From an uncultured Rhodospirillales bacterium (GTDB taxonomy: Bacteria; Pseudomonadota; Alphaproteobacteria; Acetobacterales; Acetobacteraceae): 7,563 bases of DNA. This document shows, one piece after another, positions 1-4,608 of the stretch (within the stretch, counting starts at the first letter, position 1; the number at the start of each line of letters is the position of its first letter). The translations under genes and the position numbers were made by a program. The notes below the pieces were generated by a model. That model ran no database searches and was not told the DNA's origin. It saw only the letters and a program-made list of their open reading frames with translations. The stretch covers positions 1 to 7,563 of the forward strand of contig CAIMVB010000003.1 in NCBI GenBank assembly GCA_903844785.1, given 5' to 3'.

Positions 1-163
1 GCACCATCACCAAAGCCAACCCAAGGCCCAGGCGTATATTGGCGGGGATTTCCTGTTCACCCAGGCCCGGCAGCAACATCACCACCGCACCAATACGCGC
101 CAGCATCAGCACAGCACGAAACACCATATCCGGCAGGGCGGCGAGCAATTCCGCTTCTGTCAT
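1..163 (-). CDS. fliR: Flagellar export gate protein FliR, N-terminal fragment
   Basis: This is the first 54 codons of FliR; the rest lies beyond the left edge. FliR is an integral inner-membrane subunit of the FliPQR gate of the flagellar type III export apparatus. The visible part begins MTEAELLAALPDMVFRAVLM and continues through a hydrophobic stretch (residues about 14-33) to an LPGLGEQEIPANIRLGLGLA-type segment at about 31-50. That is the conserved FliR pattern of a first membrane helix followed by a polar turn and then a basic, Leu/Gly-rich stretch. The ATG is one base after the fliQ stop codon, with only a weak GGCGG upstream, so translation is probably coupled to fliQ. It is the last visible gene of the flgB-flgC-fliE-fliQ-fliR operon. 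The operon position and sequence make the call firm; completeness of the gene cannot be judged here. Confidence 0.9.
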   Translation of the reverse strand, partial: MTEAELLAALPDMVFRAVLMLARIGAVVMLLPGLGEQEIPANIRLGLGLALVMV

Positions 164-164
164 C

Positions 165-434
165 TTATGGTCTGCCGCCAATCTGAATGATCATATCGAA
201 AAGCGACTGCGCGTAACCGCGCATGATACCATTCAAGAATGGCATCAGCAGAATAAGGCCAATGCCAAGCGCAGCCAGCTTGGGCAAAAAGGAAAGGCTT
301 GCCTCATTCACCTGCGTCAAAGCCTGGAAGACCGCAACAACAAGCCCAACAATCAGCAGCAACAACAAAAGCGGTCCGCCCACTTGTAGACTGACCCAAA
401 GGGCTTGTCGGCTTGCCTCTGCGATGTCGTTCAT
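165..434 (-). CDS. fliQ: Flagellar export gate protein FliQ
   Basis: FliQ is a small inner-membrane protein that packs with FliP and FliR to form the gate through which rod, hook and filament proteins leave the cytoplasm. The product is 89 residues, the usual family length. It has two hydrophobic helices, at about 14-36 and 54-72, separated by the family hallmark QALTQVNEASLSFLPKL (37-53). I chose the ATG ending at 434 because GGAAAGGG lies seven bases upstream (442-449) and the protein then starts MNDIAEASRQAL as in other FliQ proteins. An in-frame ATG at 476 would add 14 residues encoded by a hairpin and is less likely. The gap to fliE is 42 bases and the gap to fliR is one base. Confidence 0.95.
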   Translation of the reverse strand: MNDIAEASRQALWVSLQVGGPLLLLLLIVGLVVAVFQALTQVNEASLSFLPKLAALGIGLILLMPFLNGIMRGYAQSLFDMIIQIGGRP

Positions 435-459
435 CGCAATGCCCTTTCCGTGGCCTACC

Positions 460-478
460 GAATGCCCTGGGGGCATTC
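460..478 (-). promoter_or_regulatory. Perfect hairpin between fliE and fliQ
   Basis: GAATGCCC and its exact reverse complement GGGCATTC form an 8-bp stem with a 3-base loop. One arm enters the fliE TGA codon. No T-run follows on the minus strand, so a simple intrinsic terminator is unlikely. A role in mRNA stability or in setting the fliE/fliQ expression ratio is inference. The fliQ ribosome binding site at 442-449 lies about ten bases downstream of the stem and is left free. Confidence 0.5.
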
Positions 479-788
479 AGATCGGCATACGCATCACTTC
501 CTGATAGGCTGCGACCACACGGTCACGCACGGCGACAGCGGTTTGCAGGGTCAGTTCAGCGCGCCCCACCGCAATCACCAGATCTGTCACGCTGCCTTCA
601 CCCATCAGCCCGCGATTTGAAGCTGCCTCCGCCTCACGGCTGGTTTCAATGGCACTCTGCACCGCGCGCGACAGAACATTGCCAAAGCTTCCACCTTCAT
701 CCGGCGCCGTTGCCGCAGTGGCGGAAGGGGTCGCCATATTGGCACGATAGGCAGCCGCCGCGCTGCCCGGGGTCAAAGGCGCGGGCAT
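477..788 (-). CDS. fliE: Flagellar hook-basal body protein FliE
   Basis: FliE is a small periplasmic basal-body protein that links the MS-ring and FliPQR gate to the proximal rod. It is exported through the gate itself. The product is 103 residues, a normal length. The conserved part is the C-terminal half: VTDLVIAVGRAELTLQTAVA (67-86), then VRDRVVAAYQEVMRMPI (87-103), which matches the family ending of two amphipathic helices. The first 35 residues are Ala/Pro/Thr-rich and low in conservation, also typical. The ATG directly follows the flgC stop codon (TAAATG), with GAGG about ten bases upstream inside flgC. An alternative start at Met18 (737) is possible but would break the flush junction. 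Confidence 0.94.
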   Translation of the reverse strand: MPAPLTPGSAAAAYRANMATPSATAATAPDEGGSFGNVLSRAVQSAIETSREAEAASNRGLMGEGSVTDLVIAVGRAELTLQTAVAVRDRVVAAYQEVMRMPI

Positions 789-1196
789 TTAGCGCAAGGC
801 CTCAATAGTGCGGGTCAACATGCTGCGGGTCACTTCAAGCACCGAAAGATTGGCGCTGTAGCTGCGCTGCGCTTCGCGCATATCCATCACTTCAGTGGTG
901 GAATTGACATTCGCGACCTTAACATAACCCTTGCTATCCGCGGCCGGATGCCCCGGATCGAAACGGGTTTGAAATTCTCCTGGTGCGGTACCCAGGCGGG
1001 ACACACGGACAATATTGGCACCCAGCGCCCGGTCAAAGCGATTGGTGAAGGTAATGGTCTTCCGCCGGTAGGGATCACCGCCCGCAACTTCAGAAGATGT
1101 ATCTCGATTAGCGAGGTTTTCCGCCACCACACGCAGGCGCGATGACTGCGCTTCCATCCCCGCCGCTGATATGCGCAATGCGCGATCAAGTTCCAT
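789..1196 (-). CDS. flgC: Flagellar proximal rod protein FlgC
   Basis: FlgC is one of the proximal rod proteins of the flagellar drive shaft. It is exported through the flagellar type III apparatus without a cleaved signal peptide. The product is 135 residues, typical for FlgC. Visible landmarks are AENLANRDTSS (25-35), the rod/hook-family N-terminal motif; PYRRK (42-46); DPGHPAADSKGYVKVANVN (80-98), characteristic of FlgC; and a C-terminal helix REAQRSYSANLSVLEVTRSM (107-126) that pairs with the N-terminal helix in this family. AGGAGG at 1208-1213 overlaps the flgB TAG stop and lies 11 bases before the ATG, so the two genes are probably translationally coupled. fliE begins immediately after its stop codon. 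Confidence 0.96.
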   Translation of the reverse strand: MELDRALRISAAGMEAQSSRLRVVAENLANRDTSSEVAGGDPYRRKTITFTNRFDRALGANIVRVSRLGTAPGEFQTRFDPGHPAADSKGYVKVANVNSTTEVMDMREAQRSYSANLSVLEVTRSMLTRTIEALR

Positions 1197-1211
1197 GGCT
1201 TAGCGGGCCTC

Positions 1212-1610
1212 CTATTGCTGGGGCCGCCCAAGGGCGGTCATGAACATGCTCATGTAACGGCGGCGCACGGAAAGCGCCGCGGCATGGGCGCTATCGGTTT
1301 CGGCAACGCGCATCGCTTCGTGTTCCAGGGACACGGCATTGCCGCTGGGGTCCCTATTGGCTGATCGCGGTTCCTTCACCACCCGCGCATCCACATGGCG
1401 CGTCGCCGGCAAGTGATTGCTGCTGGTGGTGCGCAGCGTCTGCTCCGCCAGGTTGCGGGACAGCACCTTGCCAAAAGGCTGCATATCGGAAGGCCGGTAA
1501 TTCGGCGTGTCGGCATTGGCGATATTCTGGGAGAGCACCCGCTGGCGTGCCTCCAGCCAGCGCAGGCGCTGTTCAGAAAGAGCGATCGGGCCGGTCTTTG
1601 TCGGGTCCAT
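1212..1610 (-). CDS. flgB: Flagellar proximal rod protein FlgB
   Basis: FlgB is a proximal rod subunit, acting with FlgC, FlgF and FliE at the base of the rod. The product is 132 residues. The motif LSQNIANADTPNYRPSDM (26-43) is the flagellar rod-protein N-terminal signature, and SGNAVSLEHEAMRVAET (89-105) is the matching conserved region before the C-terminal helix. I chose the ATG ending at 1610 because it gives the normal FlgB N-terminus (MDPTKTGPIALSEQRLRWLE) and has AAGGAAG five bases upstream (1616-1622). The frame stays open to 2018, but that extension has no FlgB similarity and lies antisense to the gene at 1692-2009. It is the first gene of the minus-strand operon. Confidence 0.95.
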   Translation of the reverse strand: MDPTKTGPIALSEQRLRWLEARQRVLSQNIANADTPNYRPSDMQPFGKVLSRNLAEQTLRTTSSNHLPATRHVDARVVKEPRSANRDPSGNAVSLEHEAMRVAETDSAHAAALSVRRRYMSMFMTALGRPQQ

Positions 1611-1691
1611 GCAGTCTTCCTTGCACAACACGGGCCAAAATGCGTTAAAGAATGTTGATTTGCAACTTTTACTAACCGTTTTTTTCCACCA
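1611..1691. promoter_or_regulatory. Divergent promoter region between flgB and the fliO-fliP set
   Basis: This short gap must carry the promoters of both flagellar operons. By my count 1621-1690 is about 40 % G+C, clearly lower than the flanking genes, and it includes a run of seven T (1679-1685). I could not place a convincing sigma-70 or sigma-28 promoter on either strand. TTAA at 1645-1648 and TAACC at 1673-1677 loosely recall half-sites of the CtrA cell-cycle regulator, which controls flagellar genes in several alphaproteobacteria. The match is too poor to call. Confidence 0.6.
1622..1637 (-). promoter_or_regulatory. Candidate sigma-54 (-24/-12) promoter for flgB
   Basis: On the minus strand the sequence TGGCCCGTGTTGTGCA fits the sigma-54 consensus TGGCACG-N4-TTGC at 9 of 11 defined positions. 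The invariant GG and GC have the required ten-base spacing. Sigma-54 drives many flagellar operons in alphaproteobacteria. The weakness is position: the GC element is only about 12 bases before the flgB ATG, so the transcript would begin at or next to the start codon and would lose the Shine-Dalgarno sequence. Confidence 0.35.
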
Positions 1692-2009
1692 ATGCGCTTG
1701 GATGGGCCTGTGACCAGGGAATTTGAAGAAAACATGCAGGTAGCGGCCAATCGGCAGGGCGAAATAGTGCTCGCTGCCATCACGGCCATGGGGGAAAGCT
1801 TGGCCCTGGCCGAGGCAAAAATTGCCGGGGGTCATCCGCTTGATCTGACCGGCCTTGACCTTGAAATCGGTCGGCTTTGCGCGGCTTCCCGTGCGGCGCC
1901 CCCGGCCATGATACCCGCCATACGCCGCGGGCTTGAAGCGCTTTTGGCGCAAACGGAAAGGCTGCGTGCTGGCTTGCCCGTGCCCGACCCCAAGGGGCCG
2001 CCGCCATGA
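1692..2009 (+). CDS. Small helical protein of unknown function, first gene of the fliO-fliP set
   Basis: I do not recognise this gene. As drawn it encodes 105 residues. No membrane segment, signal peptide or metal-binding motif is visible. The central part (about 24-95) is Ala/Leu/Glu-rich with heptad-like spacing (EIVLAAITAMGESLALAEAK, then IRRGLEALLAQTERL), suggesting a small helical bundle; the tail is PDPKGPPP. Its TGA overlaps the fliO ATG (ATGA), which is strong support that it is a real co-translated gene. The start is uncertain: no Shine-Dalgarno precedes 1692, GTG at 1710 is possible, and ATG at 1734 (91 residues, with GAAGAA just upstream) is perhaps more likely. Size, helicity and position resemble flagellar export chaperones such as FlgN or FliT, but I see no diagnostic motif, so that is only a suggestion. 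Confidence 0.7.
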   Translation: MRLDGPVTREFEENMQVAANRQGEIVLAAITAMGESLALAEAKIAGGHPLDLTGLDLEIGRLCAASRAAPPAMIPAIRRGLEALLAQTERLRAGLPVPDPKGPPP

Positions 2010-2284
2010 CCCTTTCACTGACGCATTTGATCACGGCGGGCCTGGCCCTGGTCTTTGTCCTTGGGTTGATCCTGCTGCTGGCCCGCCTGCTCCGCGCAAC
2101 AGGGCTTGCACCCCAGACCGGCGGGCAAAGACTGCAAATGCGGGAAGTGCTGGCGCTGGATGCGCGCCGGCGCCTGATCATCCTGCGCTGTGATGGGCGG
2201 GAGATACTGCTGCTGACAGGTGGCCCGCAGGATTTATGCCTGGGCTGGATACCCCCGAAGGATGAGGAACAAAGCCAGCCATGA
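2006..2284 (+). CDS. fliO: Flagellar biosynthesis protein FliO
   Basis: FliO is a small bitopic membrane protein that helps FliP assemble into the export gate and is not part of the final gate. The product is 92 residues. One hydrophobic helix spans about 8-30, followed by a cytoplasmic domain. The FliO pattern is visible there: LQMREVLALDARRRLIILRC (43-62), DGREILLLTGGPQDLCLGW (63-81), then a charged tail. The start has AAGGGG about nine bases upstream (1992-1996) and overlaps the previous stop codon by ATGA. The stop in turn overlaps the fliP ATG in the same way, so all three genes are probably translated together. FliO is poorly conserved in general, but the DARRRL and LLLTGG signatures with fliP directly downstream make the call secure. 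Confidence 0.9.
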   Translation: MTLSLTHLITAGLALVFVLGLILLLARLLRATGLAPQTGGQRLQMREVLALDARRRLIILRCDGREILLLTGGPQDLCLGWIPPKDEEQSQP

Positions 2285-3027
2285 CGCGCAAATTTCTCTG
2301 CTGCGCTGCCTTAGCGATGATACTGGCCGCGCTGCCGAGCATGGCCTTTGCCCAGAGCGTTTCGGTCGATCTCGGTCAAACCGGCCAGCCCGGTGCGACC
2401 GCGCGGCTTGTGCAGCTTACAGCGCTGATCGGTCTGCTTTCCCTGGCCCCTTCCCTGCTGGTGATGGCAACCGCCTTTGGGCGCATCATCATTGTCTTGT
2501 CGCTATTGCGGAGCGCCATTGGCGCGCCCGGCATTCCGCCCAATCCGGTACTGATCGGCCTGGCGTTATTCCTGACCTTCTTCGTCATGCAGCCCGTTTT
2601 CGAAGCATCCTTCAATCAGGGCATCATGCCGATGACCGAAGGGCGCATTTCCGAATTGGCGGGGCTGGAGGCAGCGGCGCAGCCCTTCCGGCTGTTTATG
2701 GTCGCCAATATCCGGGAAGATGATTTGCTGCTGTTTCTGGACTTGGGCGGCATTCAAGCCGTGGCGGACCCGGCGCAAACGCCCTGGCGCGCCTTGATCC
2801 CGGCCTTCATCGTGGGCGAATTGAAGCGCGCCTTTGAAATCGGCTTCCTGCTTTTCCTGCCCTTCCTGATCATTGATATGGTGATCGCAAGCCTATTGAT
2901 GTCGCTCGGCATGATGATGCTGCCGCCATCCGTGGTGGCGCTGCCCTTCAAGCTGATCTTTTTCGTGCTGGTGGATGGCTGGCGGCTGGTATCGGGCAGT
3001 CTGGTGCAGGGCTTCAATCTGAACTGA
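2281..3027 (+). CDS. fliP: Flagellar export gate protein FliP
   Basis: FliP is the main pore-forming subunit of the FliPQR gate of the flagellar type III export apparatus in the inner membrane. The product is 248 residues, the usual length. It starts with a cleavable signal peptide (about 1-24, ending MAFA before QS), a known FliP feature. Family landmarks follow: FGRIIIVLSLLRSAIG (66-81), PPNPVLIGLALFLTFFVMQP (86-105), a periplasmic-side segment with QPFRLFM (134-140), IPAFIVGELKRAFEIGFLLF (173-192), IDMVIASLLMSLGMMMLPP (198-216), and LVDGWRLVSGSL (230-241). MMMLPP is the conserved methionine-rich gate region. GAGGA lies about 12 bases before the ATG and the start overlaps the fliO stop. It is the last gene of its operon and converges on speE. 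Confidence 0.97.
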   Translation: MTRKFLCCAALAMILAALPSMAFAQSVSVDLGQTGQPGATARLVQLTALIGLLSLAPSLLVMATAFGRIIIVLSLLRSAIGAPGIPPNPVLIGLALFLTFFVMQPVFEASFNQGIMPMTEGRISELAGLEAAAQPFRLFMVANIREDDLLLFLDLGGIQAVADPAQTPWRALIPAFIVGELKRAFEIGFLLFLPFLIIDMVIASLLMSLGMMMLPPSVVALPFKLIFFVLVDGWRLVSGSLVQGFNLN

Positions 3028-3035
3028 AGCCCTGC
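3006..3035 (+). terminator. Strong hairpin at the end of fliP, possible shared terminator
   Basis: GCAGGGCTTCA (3006-3016) and its exact reverse complement (3025-3035) form an 11-bp perfect stem with an 8-base loop, centred on the last fliP codons. The fliP TGA is the start of the 3' arm. No T-tract follows on either strand, so it lacks the classical intrinsic terminator tail. It stands between convergent genes and could protect or end both transcripts. Confidence 0.45.
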
Positions 3036-3051
3036 CGTAGTTAAAATGGCG

Positions 3052-3921
3052 TCACGCGCCCGGCAGATTATCAGCAATATAAGGCGGCAGATTGAAGGCG
3101 CCGGTGTGCATCTCCGGCGTCCAATAGCGCGTGGCGCCAAGAATGCCGGAAGCTTCCGCCCGGCGGCGGATTTCATCAGTGGCAACCGCGCGGCAAGACG
3201 CATCCTTGGACGCCCAACCAAGCGTCATAAAGCCACCGACATAGGTCGGCACGGCTGCCACATAAGCCCAGTTATCCGGGAAGGATTTGGCGCGACGACG
3301 AGAGGTTTCGTGCAATTCATCGGCCTGCATAAAGGGCACGCCGCATTGATTGACGATCAAGCCGCGCGGGGAGAGGATACGCGCCGCATTGGCGTAGAAT
3401 TCATCCGTGAACAGCACTTCACCCACGCCGATGGGGTCTGTGCTGTCCACAATAATCACATCGAAGCTTTCGGCGGGTGCCACGCGCACATAATCAATGC
3501 CATCGCCGATAATCACCTCAGCGCGTGGATCGGTCCAGGCATTGCCACCGATGCTGGGCAGGAATTCCTTGGAAAGCCGCACCACTTCGCCGTCAATTTC
3601 CACCATCACGGCTTTTTCCACGCCACGATGCTGCAACACGCGCTTCAGCACACCGCCATCGCCGGCGCCAATGATCAGTACGCGCTTCGCCGCGCCATGG
3701 GCCAGGATGGGCACATGGGTGATCATTTCCTGATAGACGAATTCATCGCCTTCCGTGATCTGCACCACGCCATCCAACAGCATGACGCGCCCATGGGTTT
3801 CGCTTTCAAAGACAACAATGTCCTGAAAATCCGACTGCACGCGCGCCAATTCACGCTTCACCCGGAAGCGCTGGCCCCAGGCGGCGTAAAGGGTTTCATT
3901 GATCCAGCTATCGGTCGCCAT
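3052..3921 (-). CDS. speE: Spermidine synthase (putrescine aminopropyltransferase)
   Basis: The enzyme transfers the aminopropyl group of decarboxylated AdoMet to putrescine, giving spermidine and methylthioadenosine in the cytoplasm. The product is 289 residues, close to the 288 of E. coli SpeE. An N-terminal beta domain (MATDSWINETLYAAWGQRF) is followed by MLLDGVVQITEGDEFVYQEM (47-66). Then come the nucleotide-binding loop LIIGAGDGGVLKRVL (82-96), acidic VEIDGEVV (107-114), GDGIDYV (139-145), and the catalytic loop VDSTDPIG (158-165) with Asp159 and Asp162. The C-terminal signature is RYWTPEMHTGAFNLPPYI (265-282). The loop reads GAGDGG where GGGDGG is common. I chose the ATG ending at 3921 because GAGGG lies eight bases upstream (3930-3934); an in-frame ATG at 3975 would place the intergenic hairpin inside the gene. 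It lies 71 bases downstream of speD in an apparent operon. Confidence 0.96.
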   Translation of the reverse strand: MATDSWINETLYAAWGQRFRVKRELARVQSDFQDIVVFESETHGRVMLLDGVVQITEGDEFVYQEMITHVPILAHGAAKRVLIIGAGDGGVLKRVLQHRGVEKAVMVEIDGEVVRLSKEFLPSIGGNAWTDPRAEVIIGDGIDYVRVAPAESFDVIIVDSTDPIGVGEVLFTDEFYANAARILSPRGLIVNQCGVPFMQADELHETSRRRAKSFPDNWAYVAAVPTYVGGFMTLGWASKDASCRAVATDEIRRRAEASGILGATRYWTPEMHTGAFNLPPYIADNLPGA

Positions 3922-3929
3922 GGCGATAT

Positions 3930-3934
3930 CCCTC
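3930..3934 (-). promoter_or_regulatory. Ribosome binding site that sets the speE start
   Basis: GAGGG on the minus strand, eight bases before the ATG ending at 3921, is the only good Shine-Dalgarno near the 5' end of speE. It supports the 289-residue protein over longer versions. It lies just below the hairpin at 3941-3968, so its access may depend on the folding of that hairpin. Confidence 0.7.
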
Positions 3935-3940
3935 ATAAGG

Positions 3941-3968
3941 AAAGGCCGGGTGCTGCCACCCGGCCCTT
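3941..3968 (-). terminator. Terminator-like hairpin between speD and speE
   Basis: On the minus strand AAGGGCCGGGTG pairs with CACCCGGCCTTT across a GCAG loop. This gives a 12-bp stem with a single G-T wobble, and the transcript continues TTTCCTT. It resembles a weak intrinsic terminator placed inside the operon, upstream of the speE ribosome binding site. Partial termination, attenuation or mRNA end protection are all possible; none is shown by sequence alone. Confidence 0.55.
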
Positions 3969-3992
3969 GAAACAACGTCAGTGCTTTCGGCT

Positions 3993-4451
3993 TTAGCCGA
4001 TCAGGCCGCGCTTATGTTCGGCAAGCTGCACACGTTCCGGCAGGAAGCCGCGCTTGAGCGCCGGGATCGCCTTGTAAGGATCGCATTCGCCGCAGACGAA
4101 AATATCAAGCGCGGCGTAATCGCGTTCCGGCCAAGTGTGAATGGAGACATGGCTTTCCGCCAGCACCAGCACGCCAGAAACCCCGCCATTGGGCGAGAAA
4201 TGATGGAAATGCCCGTGCAGGATCGTCGCCCCTGTAGCGAGCGCCCCTTCGCGTAGCACCGCATCAATGTGGTTAGGGTCGTCCAAATTGGTCGCCCCCC
4301 ACAAATCAACAATCAGATGCGTCCCGGCGTAGCGCACACCGTTACGATGAACGAAATAATCCTTCTCGGCATGCGCCGAGACGTCTTCGTCGGTATTCCG
4401 GGTGTCGCTCGGCAAATCCGAAACCATCCCCGGTTGGACGAGAGCTTCCAT
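3993..4451 (-). CDS. speD: S-adenosylmethionine decarboxylase, prokaryotic class 1B proenzyme
   Basis: The enzyme decarboxylates AdoMet to supply the aminopropyl donor for SpeE, the committed step to spermidine. It is made as a proenzyme that cuts itself between Glu and Ser and turns the Ser into the pyruvoyl cofactor. The product is 152 residues. The cleavage site is Glu99-Ser100 within LAESHVSIHTWPE (97-109). His105 and Cys120 (FVCGEC) stand at +5 and +20 from the serine, the same spacing as Ser63, His68 and Cys83 of the Thermotoga maritima enzyme. GTHLIVDLWGA (43-53) is also typical. AAGGAG lies seven bases before the ATG (4459-4464), supporting this start. The N-terminus is about 37 residues longer than in short class 1B enzymes. 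speE follows after 71 bases. Confidence 0.96.
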   Translation of the reverse strand: MEALVQPGMVSDLPSDTRNTDEDVSAHAEKDYFVHRNGVRYAGTHLIVDLWGATNLDDPNHIDAVLREGALATGATILHGHFHHFSPNGGVSGVLVLAESHVSIHTWPERDYAALDIFVCGECDPYKAIPALKRGFLPERVQLAEHKRGLIG

Positions 4452-4608
4452 AGCAGGGCTCCTTCCAGCCAGCAGATGACCAGGGCGATCAGACTATCCG
4501 ATCAGGTCAACAGCGCGCGCATATGGGGCAAAGGGGGGGTGGACGCAAGTGAAATCTACAGGAAGAACATAAGAAATTTCCGGCCACTTCCGGCAAGGGC
4601 CAAAATCT
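4452..4608 (-). promoter_or_regulatory. Intergenic region upstream of speD
   Basis: This 157-base gap separates the large gene from speD on the same strand and probably holds the speD promoter. A TTGACC hexamer (4505-4510, minus strand) could be a -35 element, but no good -10 hexamer stands at the proper distance. It contains a 7-bp direct repeat (4486-4505), a run of seven G (4533-4539), and two GCCGGAA copies near the end of the large gene. I saw no convincing terminator or riboswitch. Confidence 0.4.
4486..4505 (-). repeat. CTGATCG direct repeat upstream of speD
   Basis: CTGATCG occurs twice on the minus strand (4499-4505 and 4486-4492), separated by GATAGT. The 13-base period is a little more than one helical turn. 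It lies about 35-55 bases before the speD start codon, a plausible place for an operator. A 7-bp repeat can arise by chance. Confidence 0.3.

Noticed and set aside
39..504. Plus-strand open frames over fliR, fliQ and fliE
   Set aside because: They are shadows of three well-recognised minus-strand genes and show no conserved motif.
1611..2018. Upstream extension of flgB to a start at 2018 (268 residues)
   Set aside because: The added residues have no FlgB similarity and lie antisense to the gene at 1692-2009. The ATG at 1610 gives the normal FlgB N-terminus and a good ribosome binding site.
3046..3996. Long plus-strand open frame (316 codons) opposite speE
   Set aside because: It lies antisense to a clear spermidine synthase, its translation is His/Ala/Arg-rich with no recognisable domain, and it follows the codon bias of the opposite gene.
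3987..4000. Small TCGGC-TAAA-GCCGA hairpin at the speD stop codon
   Set aside because: A 5-bp stem of this kind is expected by chance in GC-rich coding DNA, and the stronger hairpin at 3941-3968 is close by.
4533..4539. Run of seven G as a phase-variation tract upstream of speD
   Set aside because: It is outside any coding frame and about 80 bases from the start codon. One short tract is weak evidence, and there are no alternative promoter elements whose spacing it would change.
4560..4608. Intrinsic terminator for the large gene
   Set aside because: Only 4-bp GGCC/CCGG pairings are available and no T-rich tail follows a stable stem.
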